A DNA stretch of 64,000 bases from Pararhodobacter sp. (GCF_034676545.1 NZ_JAUCBZ010000015.1:3379001-3443000), one strand, 5' to 3'. Counted from the first letter of the stretch, positions 1-9,568 are shown. Numbers and translations: made by a program. The notes: generated from the sequence alone by a model not told the origin.

Positions 1-213
1 GGCAATAACGCCCAGATTGCGCTCGACCGGCCAACTTTGCAGCATGGTGCCCAGAACGTCGCGGGCAATGATGACCTTGGCCACCCCGTCAATCTGGCCC
101 CACATGCTGCCGGACACGTCATAAACGATCGTGACGTTGCTGGATTGGGCCGTTGCCGGAGCGGCGAGACCGATCAAAGCTGAAAAAAGAACCGTGGCAA
201 GCGTTCGACGCAT
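1..213 (-). CDS. Secreted von Willebrand factor A domain protein (partial, N-terminal 71 residues)
   Basis: The reading frame starts at the reverse ATG at 213 and runs off the left edge, so only the N-terminus is visible. It begins with a signal peptide (MRR, hydrophobic core, APATAQ cleavage region near residue 23). The segment that follows, VTIVYDVSGSMWGQIDG, carries the DxSGS metal-ion-dependent adhesion site of VWA domains. VWA proteins bind a ligand or partner through a coordinated divalent metal. The protein is expected in the periplasm or at the surface. Its specific role cannot be told from this part. Confidence 0.85.
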   Translation of the reverse strand, partial: MRRTLATVLFSALIGLAAPATAQSSNVTIVYDVSGSMWGQIDGVAKVIIARDVLGTMLQSWPVERNLGVIA

Positions 214-843
214 CGTGATCACCTGTTTTTTTTAAAAAATGGACACGCCTCTCTGAGATATTCAGGCGCAAAGGAAATATTGGCGCAACATCCTCGACCT
301 ATCCAGCGGCAGGGCGTTCTTGCGATATACCTTAACGATAGCCGCGCATCGGCAATCGGGCAACCTTTCTGTCAGGCTCGTCACAGACCCTCGCAGCAAT
401 CCGCCTGTGCGCAGGGCGTGTCGGTTCGATCGGGCGATACACGAAACCCCTTGGCCGCACCGTTGGGTTCTCGCCCCTTCCAGAAGCTTCCGCGCGCCGG
501 ACCATCCGCTTTTCATCATCGAGACGGCTCCAGAAAGACGCGATGGCCCTGCTCAGGCGCTACATCGCACCGAGCGCCATGATATTGACGCCGCCCGACG
601 CCGCCCCGCGTCTGCCGCACCTGTATCCCGCAGTTTTGCGCGCCGGAGTCCGTCGTTTCTGCGTCGGCTTCGCATCCGGGAAAAGCCAGTTGCAGCGTGG
701 CAGTGCGGCGTTCGGTTGTTTCTGGCGACTTGACATTTCGGGCAGACACTTCAAGCTTGAAATTCTTGCGCCGACGGGTTCAAGAACCCTCCCAACGCTC
801 GGCCTGTTCATCGTCCCGGCCCAGCCCAATAGCGAGCCGCCTG
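214..843. other. 630-bp intergenic region, no convincing gene
   Basis: The left edge carries the promoter side of the VWA gene, with an AT-rich tract (T8A6) at about 227-240. The remaining open frames on both strands lack ribosome binding sites and have no recognisable domains. The upstream promoter of the marR gene presumably lies in the last 100 bases. Confidence 0.5.
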
Positions 844-1296
844 ATGTCAGAGTCCCCCCTCGATCCACTCAACAAACGCCGTCTCAAGTCGTGGATACGG
901 CTCTTGCGCGTCACACGGCAAACGGAAAGCCGCCTGCGCGAGCGGCTGCGGTTGGAGCATGGCACGACGCTGCCCCGCTTTGACGTCATGGCCGCGCTCT
1001 GGCGGTTCCGCGACGGGTTGACCATGTCGGAGCTGAGCCGGGCGCTGCTGGTGTCAAACGGCAATGCCACGGCGATCGTTGACCGGCTTGAGCGCGAAGG
1101 TTTGGTGCTGCGCGTGCCGATGGAGACCGACCGACGCATCGTGCAGGTGACCCTGACAGAAGACGGCAAGCAAGCGTTTGAACGCATGGCCGCCGATCAC
1201 GAAAACGAAGTCGGCAAATTGCTGGGCAATCTGGATGCACAAGATCTGGATCAATTGCGCACCATCTTGCGCAAGGCGCTGTCGCAAGACGGCTGA
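844..1296 (+). CDS. MarR-family transcriptional regulator
   Basis: 150-residue winged-helix regulator. Residues about 45-110 hold the helix-turn-helix (LTMSELSRALLVSNGNATAIVDRLEREGLV), followed by the wing with the DRR signature (ETDRRIVQVTLTEDG). MarR dimers usually repress neighbouring genes and release DNA when they bind small, often aromatic, ligands. The start at 844 is preferred because the frame upstream (from 697) has no MarR-like sequence and the length from 844 is normal for the family. It lies just upstream of, and in the same direction as, the Liv-type ABC transporter, which is its likely target (inference). Confidence 0.9.
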   Translation: MSESPLDPLNKRRLKSWIRLLRVTRQTESRLRERLRLEHGTTLPRFDVMAALWRFRDGLTMSELSRALLVSNGNATAIVDRLEREGLVLRVPMETDRRIVQVTLTEDGKQAFERMAADHENEVGKLLGNLDAQDLDQLRTILRKALSQDG

Positions 1297-1466
1297 CGCC
1301 GCCACGCCCAGCGGCACGCACGGCGTCGTCGCCCAAGTCGTTCAGGGGTGCCGCGCTTGGGCATCCATTCATTTCGAACTTGAAGTATCACTTGCGTGAT
1401 GTCTCTTTACTGCTAAATTCGTCGCATGCTGCCGCGAAGAACGGCGGCCAGACAACGGGGAATTGT

Positions 1467-2615
1467 ATGATGACTATCCAAAAATCATTGCTTGCCTGCG
1501 CTTCGGTGCTGGGTTTGACGTCGGGGGTTGCGCTGGCTGATGCGGTGACCGTCGGCATGATCACCACCTTGTCGGGCGGTGGGGCTGGCCTGGGCGTGGA
1601 CATCCGCGACGGCTTTCAACTGGCGCTTGATATGGATGGATCGGACGCCATTCATCTTTATGTCGAAGACGACGCGCAGCGGCCGGAGCAGGCCGTGCAG
1701 ATTGCCGATCGGATGATCCAATCCGAAGGCGCCGATATCCTGACCGGTATCGTGTGGTCGAACCTTGCAATGGCGGTCGTGCCCTCGGTGACCGCGCAGG
1801 GCGTCATTTATATCTCGCCGAACGCCGGACCGTCGCCGCTGGCGGGCGCGATGTGCCATGAGAACTATTTTAACGCGGCGTGGCAAAATGACATGCTGCA
1901 CGAGGCGGCTGGCGCCTATGCGAACACCTTGGGCTATGAAAACACTTTCATCCTGGCCCCGAATTACCCCGCGGGCACCGACGCACTGACCGGTTTCAAA
2001 CGTCGTTTCGAGGGCGCGCTGGCGGGCGAGATCTACACCCAGCTTGGCCAAACCGATTACGCCAGCGAGATCGCGCAAATCCGCGCCTCGGGGGCAGATA
2101 GCGTGTTCATGTTCCTGCCCGGCGGCATGGGCATCAGCTTCATGCGCCAATACGCGCAATCCGGCGTCGATCTGCCGATCATCTCGGCGGCCTTCTCGTT
2201 CAGCCAAGATATGCTGCCGGCCACCGGCGAGGCGGCGCTGGGCGTCTACAACGCCGGGCAATGGTCGCCCGACCTTGATAATGAGGCCAACCATGCGTTT
2301 GTCGCAGCCTTCCGTGAGGCCTACGGTCGGACACCCTCGATCTACGCCAGCCAAGGCTTTGACACGGCGAACCTGATCCTGTCGGCGATTGCGGTGGCCG
2401 ATGTCGATGATCGCGAAGCGTTCCGCGAGGCGCTCAGAGCGGCGAACTTCACCTCGGTACGCGGCGATTTTGCCTTTGCCAACAACCAGCACCCGATTCA
2501 GGATGTCTATATCCGGCAGGTCGCCGAGGTTGATGGCGAGATCACCAACCGCTTGGTTGGGCTTGCGATCGAGGATTACGTCGACGTTTATGCGGCTGAA
2601 TGTGCGCTGGAGTGA
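1467..2615 (+). CDS. Branched-chain-amino-acid-type ABC transporter, periplasmic substrate-binding protein (LivK/CouP-like)
   Basis: Periplasmic receptor of the Peripla_BP_6 type, about 382 residues. A clear signal peptide (MMTIQKSLLACASVLGLTSG, cleaved near ALA-DA) is followed by the family's opening strand, VTVGMITTLSGGGAGLG. Two ATG codons lie back to back at 1467 and 1470; either could be used. It is the first gene of a five-gene transporter with two permeases and two ATPases. In this family substrates include branched-chain amino acids, urea, amides and aromatic acids; the nearby MarR regulator makes an aromatic acid possible but the sequence does not decide it. Confidence 0.92.
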   Translation: MMTIQKSLLACASVLGLTSGVALADAVTVGMITTLSGGGAGLGVDIRDGFQLALDMDGSDAIHLYVEDDAQRPEQAVQIADRMIQSEGADILTGIVWSNLAMAVVPSVTAQGVIYISPNAGPSPLAGAMCHENYFNAAWQNDMLHEAAGAYANTLGYENTFILAPNYPAGTDALTGFKRRFEGALAGEIYTQLGQTDYASEIAQIRASGADSVFMFLPGGMGISFMRQYAQSGVDLPIISAAFSFSQDMLPATGEAALGVYNAGQWSPDLDNEANHAFVAAFREAYGRTPSIYASQGFDTANLILSAIAVADVDDREAFREALRAANFTSVRGDFAFANNQHPIQDVYIRQVAEVDGEITNRLVGLAIEDYVDVYAAECALE

Positions 2616-2709
2616 TCACCTCCGGACGGGCGGGGCGCGTCACGATGCCCCGCCTGACTTTCCTGTTTTGTGACTGGACCAACACCCACTGGACCCAAGG
2701 GACCAAGTG

Positions 2710-3627
2710 ATGACGCTTGCGCTGATCTTCGAGCAACTTCTCAATGGCGTGCAATTGGGGCTGATGCTGTTCCTCATGTCGGCGGGCTTGACGCTGGTGT
2801 TTGGGGTGATGGGCCTGATCAATCTGGCGCATGGGTCTTTGTTCATGGTGGGCGCGTTCTTTTGCGCCGCCGTCGCCGCCAGCAGCGGAAATTTCTGGCT
2901 CGGACTTGTGGCGGGCACTGCCGCCGCCGCCGCCGCCGGTGCGCTGATCGAAATCGCCGTTCTGCGCCGTCTTTATAGTCGCGACCATCTGGATCAAGTG
3001 CTGGCCACCTATGCGCTGATCCTGATCTTCAGCGAGGGCACCCGGATACTGTTCGGCCCGTTTCCGCTGTACCTTGATGTGCCGGCGGCCCTGAGCGGCA
3101 CGGTCAATCTGGGCCTGACCCCCTACCCGCTGTATCGCCTGGCGCTGATCGTCTTCGGGCTTGCCGTGGCCATGGGCCTGTGGTTTCTGATCGCCCGCAC
3201 AAGGCTGGGCATACGCATCCGCGCCGGAGAAAACGACCGCGAGATGATCGCGGCGCTCGGCGTCAATATCCGCGCGCTTTACACGGTGGTCTTCGCCTTG
3301 GGTGCGGCCTTGGCCGGCATGGCGGGCGCTTTGCTGGGCGCGATACAATCGGTGCAGGTGGGCATGGGAGAACCCGTGCTGATCCTCGCCTTCGTGGTGA
3401 TCGTGATCGGCGGCATCGGCAGTATCAAAGGCGCGATGGTTGGTGCGTTGCTGGTCGGCGTCATTGACACGATGGGCCGGTTTTTGCTGCCGCATGTCTT
3501 TGCCACCTTTCTCGACGCCAGTGAGGCCAGCAGCATCGGCGCGGCGCTGGCCTCGATCCTGATTTATCTTCTGATGGCGGTGGTTCTGATCCTGCGCCCC
3601 AAGGGATTGTTCCCCCTCCATGCCTGA
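2710..3627 (+). CDS. ABC transporter permease, LivH type
   Basis: Integral membrane protein of about 305 residues with eight or so hydrophobic segments and the conserved LivH opening (QLLNGVQLGLMLFLMSAGLT). It forms the inner-membrane channel together with the LivM-type protein encoded next. An ATG at 2710 follows an AAGGGA ribosome site at the usual distance; a GTG at 2707 is in frame directly before it. The end overlaps the next start by eight bases, showing translational coupling. Confidence 0.93.
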   Translation: MTLALIFEQLLNGVQLGLMLFLMSAGLTLVFGVMGLINLAHGSLFMVGAFFCAAVAASSGNFWLGLVAGTAAAAAAGALIEIAVLRRLYSRDHLDQVLATYALILIFSEGTRILFGPFPLYLDVPAALSGTVNLGLTPYPLYRLALIVFGLAVAMGLWFLIARTRLGIRIRAGENDREMIAALGVNIRALYTVVFALGAALAGMAGALLGAIQSVQVGMGEPVLILAFVVIVIGGIGSIKGAMVGALLVGVIDTMGRFLLPHVFATFLDASEASSIGAALASILIYLLMAVVLILRPKGLFPLHA

Positions 3628-4597
3628 TTTCACCAAAGAACATGCGCTGAACGCGCTTCTGGCGCTTGGCCTTCTGATCGTCCCCCTTTGGGCGCATTGG
3701 AGCGGCGAGATTTTCACCATCACGCTGTTCACCCGCATTTCGGTCCTGGCCTTGGCCGGGGTGGGTTTGAACATCGCGCTGGGGCTGGGCGGCATGGTGT
3801 CCTTTGGCCATGCGGTGTTTTTTGGTGCGGGTGGTTATACCGCCGGAATTCTGGCGCAACACGCGTTCAACGGCACACCGATCCTTGGGCTGTCGGGCTC
3901 CAATCAGATGTTGGTCATCTGGCCCATGGCCGTGATCGTCTCGGGCCTGTTGGCAGCGGTGATCGGTGCGTTCAGCCTGCGGACCTCAGGCATTTTCTTC
4001 ATCATGATCACCCTCGCCTTTGCGCAGATGTTCTACTATTTCGCAATTTCCTGGCCCGCCTATGGTGGCGAGGATGGATTGCCGATTTACATCCGCAATC
4101 AATTTCCGGGGCTGAACACCATGCGCCCCTTGGATCTGTTCCTGATCTGCTGGGGCGTTCTGATGGCCGGTCTGGTGCTGTTTGCGGTGCTGCGCGCCTC
4201 ACGGTTTGGGGCCGCGTTGATGGCGATCCGGCAAAACCCCGACCGCGTGGCCTCGCTGGGGATCAATCCATTCGGCATCAGGCTGGTCGCATTGGTGATC
4301 TCGGGCATGGTGACTGGCTTGGCCGGGGCCATGATGGCCGATCTGTCACGATTTGCCAGCCCCTCGGCGATGGCCTGGACCATGTCAGGCGAATTGATCG
4401 TGATCATCATTCTGGGCGGCACCGGGCGGCTATTCGGCCCGGTCGCGGGGGCGGCGTTCCTTGTGGGCTTCGAGGTATTCTTTGGTGGTCTCACCGAGCA
4501 TTGGAAACTGTGGCTTGGCGTGGTCCTGCTGGCGGCGGTTTTGTTCGGCCGTGGCGGCATAATCGGCCTGATCGCGGGGAGGGAGCGTTTTGGCTGA
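3620..4597 (+). CDS. ABC transporter permease, LivM type
   Basis: 325-residue membrane protein with the LivM core: LNIALGLGGMVSFGHAVFFGAGGY at about residues 50-73, and the EAA-like loop near the C-terminus (GGTGRLFGPVAGAAFLVGFE). It pairs with the LivH-type permease upstream. The gene overlaps livH (start at 3620 inside its end) and the following ATPase gene (TTG start at 4590), so the five genes are tightly coupled. Confidence 0.93.
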   Translation: MPDFTKEHALNALLALGLLIVPLWAHWSGEIFTITLFTRISVLALAGVGLNIALGLGGMVSFGHAVFFGAGGYTAGILAQHAFNGTPILGLSGSNQMLVIWPMAVIVSGLLAAVIGAFSLRTSGIFFIMITLAFAQMFYYFAISWPAYGGEDGLPIYIRNQFPGLNTMRPLDLFLICWGVLMAGLVLFAVLRASRFGAALMAIRQNPDRVASLGINPFGIRLVALVISGMVTGLAGAMMADLSRFASPSAMAWTMSGELIVIIILGGTGRLFGPVAGAAFLVGFEVFFGGLTEHWKLWLGVVLLAAVLFGRGGIIGLIAGRERFG

Positions 4598-5348
4598 TCC
4601 CGCAAAACCCGTTCTGGAACTTACAAACCTGTGCAAAAGCTTTGGGGCGCTCAAGGCCACTGACGACGTATCGCTGACCCTGATGCCCGGCGAAATTCAT
4701 GCGCTGATCGGTCCCAATGGTGCGGGAAAATCCACGCTGATGGCGCAGATTTCCGGACGGCTCATGCCGGACGCGGGCCACATCAGGTTTCAGGGGCGCG
4801 ACATCACACAGCTCCACGAAGTCAAACGCGCGCAGTTGGGCATGGGGCGCAGCTTTCAGATCTCCTCGCTGATCCCCGAGTATTCGGCGCGGCGCAACGT
4901 GATGTTGGCCCTGCAAGCGCGCCAATCCCATTCGTTTCGCTTTCTCAAACCGGTGATGCGGGACCGGGTGCTCAAAGACGGCGCTGATGCGATGCTGGAA
5001 CGTGTCGGGCTCAAGGGGCGCGCCAGTGTTCCCTCGGCCGAACTCAGCCACGGTGAGCGGCGTCTGCTGGAACTGGCGGTCGCCCTGGCGTTGAAACCCG
5101 CGTGTTTCTTGCTTGATGAGCCAATGGCGGGCTTGGGCGCCGAAGGTGCCGGGCAGTTGGTCGCGTTTTTGCGCGACCTGAAAACGCAGGCGCCGATCCT
5201 GCTGGTGGAGCATGACATGGATGCCGTGTTTGCCTTGGCCGACCGATTGAGTGTGCTGGTTTACGGGCGCATCATCGCCACCGGCACTGTGGCCGAAATC
5301 CGCAACGACCCGCAGGTTCGCGAAGCCTATCTGGGGGATAGCGGATGA
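4590..5348 (+). CDS. ABC transporter ATP-binding protein, LivG type
   Basis: 252-residue ATPase with Walker A GPNGAGKST near residue 39, a LivG-type signature region (LSHGERRLLELAVAL) and Walker B CFLLDEPMAGLG followed by the H-loop VEHDMD. It energises transport through the two permeases. The best start is TTG at 4590, which overlaps the end of livM and is preceded by GGGAGGGAG. The ABC signature here reads LSHGE instead of LSGGE, common in LivG proteins. Confidence 0.93.
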   Translation: MADPAKPVLELTNLCKSFGALKATDDVSLTLMPGEIHALIGPNGAGKSTLMAQISGRLMPDAGHIRFQGRDITQLHEVKRAQLGMGRSFQISSLIPEYSARRNVMLALQARQSHSFRFLKPVMRDRVLKDGADAMLERVGLKGRASVPSAELSHGERRLLELAVALALKPACFLLDEPMAGLGAEGAGQLVAFLRDLKTQAPILLVEHDMDAVFALADRLSVLVYGRIIATGTVAEIRNDPQVREAYLGDSG

Positions 5349-6034
5349 CCGAGCTTGCGAAACTGGACGGCATAGAAGTGTTTTATGGCGCATCCCAAGC
5401 GCTGTACGGCGTCGATCTGACAGTCAAGACGGGGCAAGCGGTGGCCTTGATGGGCCGCAATGGCATGGGCAAATCCACCACCATTCGGGCCTTGTGCCGA
5501 GTGCAGCCGGTCGCCGGTGGCCGGGTGTTTTTCGACGGTCAGGACATCACTGCGCTGCCCTCGTTTCGGGCCGCCCGGCTCGGTATCGGCCTGGTGCCCG
5601 AGGGGCGGCGTTGTTTCGCCACGCTCAGCGTCGATGAAAACCTGATCGCCGCGGCGCGCCCCGGCCCGTGGACGCTGGAGGCGGTGCGCGATTTCTTCCC
5701 CCGTCTGGCCGAGCGCGCAGAGCAACAGGCCGCGACTCTGTCAGGTGGTGAGCAACAAATGCTGGCCATTGGCCGCGCGTTGATGACCAACCCGCGGCTT
5801 TTGGTGCTCGATGAAGCAACCGAGGGCCTGGCCCCGGTGATCCGCGCCGAGATTTGGGCCGCGATTGCCGAACTCAAGGCGCAGGGCCTCTCCATCCTGA
5901 TCGTCGATAAAACCTTGGCCGAATTGAAGCGCATCGCAAATTCCTGCGTGATCCTGGAGCGCGGGCGCACGGTTTGGAGCGGGCCACCGTCCGAGATCAC
6001 CACGCAGATCGAAAGTCGTTTTCTGGGTGTCTGA
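5345..6034 (+). CDS. ABC transporter ATP-binding protein, LivF type
   Basis: 229-residue ATPase, partner of the LivG-type protein. Walker A is GRNGMGKST near residue 37, the signature is LSGGEQQML, and Walker B is LLVLDEATEGLAP. A four-base ATGA overlap couples it to the gene before. The H-loop histidine region reads LIVDKTL, so the switch histidine seems replaced by lysine, as happens in some LivF proteins. It closes the transporter operon. Confidence 0.92.
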   Translation: MTELAKLDGIEVFYGASQALYGVDLTVKTGQAVALMGRNGMGKSTTIRALCRVQPVAGGRVFFDGQDITALPSFRAARLGIGLVPEGRRCFATLSVDENLIAAARPGPWTLEAVRDFFPRLAERAEQQAATLSGGEQQMLAIGRALMTNPRLLVLDEATEGLAPVIRAEIWAAIAELKAQGLSILIVDKTLAELKRIANSCVILERGRTVWSGPPSEITTQIESRFLGV

Positions 6035-6673
6035 GGCCTGACAAATGGTGCGATGCACCGCACGCAATCGGAGCGGCCTTGCAAAGGCGGGGCGTCTCGT
6101 GGTTTTGGTTTGTTGCGATCGTGAGGTCCGGGAACGACAAGAAACGCACGGGATCGCGCGCCCGTTCAAGCGCATCGCGCAGGCGGGCCATCTGACGCCC
6201 GACACGACCACCCTGCGCCTGACGTCGGCGTCGGCCTGGTTTGCACGGCTGATGCAAGCAACGCAGCTGCATCGCCAGTTTTGTCGCATCGCGCGATTTT
6301 GCCGGATGACCGTCCCACGCGAGAATGATCTCGACATTGCACATAGCCCGTCGATGGATCTCAGCAAGAGCCTTGATCTTGAGCGCCGGAAGCTGACCGC
6401 GTAAAATCGGCACATATTGGGGTATGATTTTCCGCCACGGCAGAGACTTTGCGGGGGGCAGAATTTCCTGGTCTGCGGCCTGTTGGCCGTTGCTGCGGGC
6501 ACACGACCGCCCCCTCTGACCGGGATGGCGGTTCTGACCCGCTGACAGGACTGCCCATGCACCCTGCCCGATCTTGCGGCGTGACCGTCTGATTTCGTTC
6601 AGGTGCCGTCAGGTCGATCGGGGCGAGACTTGCAATGGCGCCCGCAAAGCTGATCGTCCGTAAACACGGGCGT
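6035..6673. other. Gene-free stretch between the ABC operon and the GntR gene
   Basis: About 640 bases with two mutually overlapping frames (6045-6404 forward, 5997-6413 reverse). Neither has a plausible ribosome site, recognisable domain or family-like composition. It may hold an eroded gene, but nothing identifiable remains. Confidence 0.45.
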
Positions 6674-7336
6674 TCAGCTGATCCCTTCAGGTTCGGATGC
6701 CGTGGCGCGGAGCCGCAAATAGCTGCGCTCACCCTCAAACACGAAGCGCAAAAGCAGAACCCCGGCGGCCACCCCGTCCCTGTTGTTGAACGCATCGAGT
6801 TGCTCACGCTGGCCTTCGACAATGGTTCGGCGCGCATCGGAATTGCGCATCGTCGCCAGGCGCACCATCTGAACCTGTCCCGAATATCGCTGAATCGAGT
6901 GCCGCAATTCCAGATTTGGGACGGCGGCCAGCCAGGCATTGCGAAACACCTCGGAGGCGCGATGAAAGGTCTCGAAATCGCCGGTCTCCATCGCCGAGGA
7001 TGTGGTGTCGAGTGCGGAACGCATTGCCGCCAACTCGGCATCTGTGCGCGCCTGAGCCGCACTTGCGGCGGCGTGCGGCTCCAGGAGGCGGCGCAGGACA
7101 AAGACCTCGAGGATCCTGTCATGCCCCAGGTTTGGCAGGGTAAAGCCGCGACTCGTTCCCTCCAGATACCCTTCGCTGACCAATTGCATCAGGGCCTCGC
7201 GCACCGGCATCCGCGACACACCCATTTCTGCGGCAATCACCGTGTCGACCAGTCGATCATCCGGGCTGACCTCGCCGCGCAGGATGCGGCTATGGATATC
7301 GGCATAGATTCGTTTGCGATGGCTGAGTTGTGGCAT
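6674..7336 (-). CDS. GntR-family transcriptional regulator, FCD (FadR-like) subfamily
   Basis: 220-residue regulator starting at the reverse ATG at 7336 (MPQLSHRKRIYADIHSR). Residues about 10-70 form the winged helix (DIHSRILRGEVSPDDRL, VSRMPVREALMQLVSEGYL); the rest is an all-helical FCD ligand-binding domain (VFVLRRLLEPHAA, then FHRASEVFRNAWLAAV). FCD regulators typically sense a carboxylate metabolite. It diverges from the TRAP/aminotransferase-cyclase operon, its likely target. The longer frame upstream of 7336 is not supported. Confidence 0.9.
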   Translation of the reverse strand: MPQLSHRKRIYADIHSRILRGEVSPDDRLVDTVIAAEMGVSRMPVREALMQLVSEGYLEGTSRGFTLPNLGHDRILEVFVLRRLLEPHAAASAAQARTDAELAAMRSALDTTSSAMETGDFETFHRASEVFRNAWLAAVPNLELRHSIQRYSGQVQMVRLATMRNSDARRTIVEGQREQLDAFNNRDGVAAGVLLLRFVFEGERSYLRLRATASEPEGIS

Positions 7337-7489
7337 TGGCAGGCTCTCGTTGTCGGGGCATCTGGCTTTTCTTGGCCCAAAGGGCTCCATCAAGAGAATA
7401 CACTTGGTTTTGAAAACCACCAGAAATTCTTGATTTCATCCAGTATTTGCACGCTGTTGCACGAATTGGTCAATTTTCGATCTCTTTTT

Positions 7490-7512
7490 TGTTTACAACT
7501 GTATACTCTTTG
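7490..7512. promoter_or_regulatory. Candidate GntR operator / promoter with GTATAC core
   Basis: The divergent region between the GntR gene and the TRAP operon contains TTTACAACTGTATACTCTT with a palindromic GTATAC core at 7501-7506. FCD-type GntR proteins often bind short dyads of the form TNGTATACNA. A related ATACACT string lies near 7403. This is a motif-level assignment only. Confidence 0.35.
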
Positions 7513-7551
7513 CTACCGTGAGAGGCACCAACACGGAGCGTCGTGGATATC

Positions 7552-8004
7552 ATGCCCCACCTTCTGCCCCAGATCGCCCACATGGCGGCGGCCCTCATCG
7601 AGGTTCCTGCGGCTTTCGCGTTCAACCGGCTGTCGCAGGCGGAATTCGTCGGCGGTTGGGCGCTTGGGTCGATGGGAATGACGCCGGTTGGTGGCGGCGT
7701 ATGGGTCGGGCATTCCCTGTTCGATGGCGCGCCCGCCCATGTTGAAATCCGGCCCGCGCCGGATCTGGGCTTGATCGACTATGCCGTCGGCACCGCCGAA
7801 ACCCGCCGCCCGCGCATATTCATCAGGGTCACCCCCGGTCCGGTTACCGGGCGCGGCGACGCCGACTGCGTCGTGACGCTGCACGCGCTGCGGTCGGCAC
7901 AAACCGAAGACGCGCGCTGGACGCAAACCTGCATCGCACATGAGACGGAAATCCTGCTGATCAAGGCGCAGCTTGAGCGCGCTTACGGCGAGGCTCGGGA
8001 CTGA
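7552..8004 (+). CDS. Conserved hypothetical protein, first gene of the TRAP operon
   Basis: About 150 residues (153 if the GTG at 7543 is used). The family is not recognised. It has no signal peptide or membrane segment. The alternating hydrophobic pattern (AHVEIRPAPDLGLIDYAVG, PRIFIRVTPGPV) and a C-terminal helix (HETEILLIKAQLERAYG) would suit an SRPBCC/START-like ligand-binding fold, a guess from pattern only. It stands between the GntR regulator and the TRAP transporter, so a role in handling the imported compound is plausible. Confidence 0.65.
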   Translation: MPHLLPQIAHMAAALIEVPAAFAFNRLSQAEFVGGWALGSMGMTPVGGGVWVGHSLFDGAPAHVEIRPAPDLGLIDYAVGTAETRRPRIFIRVTPGPVTGRGDADCVVTLHALRSAQTEDARWTQTCIAHETEILLIKAQLERAYGEARD

Positions 8005-8073
8005 TCGCAATCATTTCGACGCATCATCATTTGCTCGGGCTGGGTCCCGGCAATCCAAGAGGGAGGAAAAACC

Positions 8074-9084
8074 ATGAAATTCACCAGACGCAGTGTGACC
8101 GGCGCGCTTGTCGGCGCGGCCCTGTCGTTCGCAACCTTGCCTGCTTATGCGCAGGAAATCACGGTCGGGCTGTCTTTGCCCGAAGCGATGGAGGGGTTCG
8201 ATTTCGTCAACGGCATGTATCGCACCTTTGCCGAGCAGATCGAGGCCAATTCGAACATGACCGTCAATCTGGTCTATGGCGGTGCCTTGGGTGCGCCGAA
8301 TGATCGCCTGACACAGATGAGCCGCGGAGTCATCGAGATGACCGACGCCGCTGACGGGAACATTGCCTCGATCTTTCCTGACATCATGGTCCTGAACATG
8401 CCCTATCTGTTTCCCGATGAGGCGACCGCCTGGCAAGTGCTGGACGGACCATTCGGGCAGGCGATGGCAGAATCGATCCGTGAACGCACGGGCATCCGCG
8501 TGCTGGGCTGGTGGGAATTGGGCGGCTTCAAGCATTTCAGCGCCAACCGGTTGATCGAAAGCCCCGCCGATATGGCGGGCCTGAAAATGCGCGTGCTCGG
8601 CCCCCTGGCGACCATCCCCATCGAGGCATTGGGGGCGTCCGCCAGCCCGGTTGCCTTTGGCGAACTGTATACTTCTCTGCGCACCGGTGTCGTGGACGGC
8701 CAAGACAACTCGGTTTCGGTGTTCAACCTGGTAAACCTGTACGAAGTACAATCACACCTGATCATGTCCGGCCATGTCTATGCATTTGGTCCATTGGGGA
8801 TCTCGGATGCGTTCTATTCCAGCCTCAGCGCCGATGATCAGGCCGTGATCGACGCCGCCGCCGCAACGGCAATCGCCTATAACCGCGAGACCTCGCGCGC
8901 CGTCGAGGGCTCCGCCATCGCGCGCGCCGAAGAAGCGGGTGTCACGGTCGTCCGGCTCAGCGCGGCGCAGCGCGACGCCTTCCGTCAGGTGATGCAACCC
9001 GCCGCGCTTGCCTGGCTTCGCGAGAATATCGACACACCCGATCTGATCGACGACGCCTTGGCCGCGGTCGAGGCCGCGAATTGA
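8074..9084 (+). CDS. TRAP transporter solute-binding protein (DctP family)
   Basis: 336-residue periplasmic receptor of a tripartite ATP-independent transporter. It has a signal peptide (MKFTRRSVTGALVGAALSF, cleaved near AYA-QE), the DctP fold markers MPYLFPDEATAWQVLDG and the C-terminal half typical of the family (GVVDGQDNSVSVFNLVNLYEVQ). A GAGGGAGG ribosome site precedes the start. TRAP receptors bind organic acids through a conserved arginine; here GLKMRVLG carries it. The two membrane subunits follow at once. Confidence 0.93.
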   Translation: MKFTRRSVTGALVGAALSFATLPAYAQEITVGLSLPEAMEGFDFVNGMYRTFAEQIEANSNMTVNLVYGGALGAPNDRLTQMSRGVIEMTDAADGNIASIFPDIMVLNMPYLFPDEATAWQVLDGPFGQAMAESIRERTGIRVLGWWELGGFKHFSANRLIESPADMAGLKMRVLGPLATIPIEALGASASPVAFGELYTSLRTGVVDGQDNSVSVFNLVNLYEVQSHLIMSGHVYAFGPLGISDAFYSSLSADDQAVIDAAAATAIAYNRETSRAVEGSAIARAEEAGVTVVRLSAAQRDAFRQVMQPAALAWLRENIDTPDLIDDALAAVEAAN

Positions 9085-9085
9085 T

Positions 9086-9568
9086 ATGAAGACCCTGGTC
9101 GCCGTGGTCCGCGCGATCGAAACAGGGCTGCGCGCAATCGCAGCCCTGTGCCTCGCGGGAATGTTCGCGCTGATGCTGGCGCAAGTCATCTTGCGGTATA
9201 CGGCCGTCGGTGTGCCCGCCTTTACCGAAGAAGTCGCACGTTATGCGATGATCTGGATGGCGATGCTGGCCTCTGCCGTTGCCGTCCGTGAAGGGAGCCA
9301 TATCCGGATTGATTTCGTGCCCGTCATCTTGCGTATGACGGCCCCGCGGTTGGGCATCGCGTTGCAATTCCTGCTGGATGTGCTGTTGCTGGGCATCTTT
9401 CTGGTCATTCTTTGGCAAGGGCTTGATGTTGTCGCCTATGCCGCCAGCCAACGCAGTGATGGCCTGCGGATCGCCCTGTCATGGCCTTATGCCATTCTGC
9501 CAATTGCATTCGGCTTGTCGGCGCTGTTCGCCCTTGCTCGACTGATCGCCGGGGAGCGCCTTGAATGA
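9086..9568 (+). CDS. TRAP transporter small membrane subunit (DctQ family)
   Basis: 160 residues with four transmembrane segments and the DctQ pattern VILRYTAVGVPAFTEEVARYAMIW in the first half. DctQ couples the receptor to the large permease. The gene starts one base after the dctP stop and its last codons overlap the dctM start (ATGA), so the three are co-translated. Confidence 0.92.
   Translation: MKTLVAVVRAIETGLRAIAALCLAGMFALMLAQVILRYTAVGVPAFTEEVARYAMIWMAMLASAVAVREGSHIRIDFVPVILRMTAPRLGIALQFLLDVLLLGIFLVILWQGLDVVAYAASQRSDGLRIALSWPYAILPIAFGLSALFALARLIAGERLE

Noticed and set aside
697..843. N-terminal extension of the MarR gene
   Set aside because: The extra 49 codons have no MarR similarity, and the start at 844 gives the normal family length.
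6045..6404. Forward open frame downstream of livF
   Set aside because: No ribosome site, no domain, and it overlaps an equally unsupported reverse frame.
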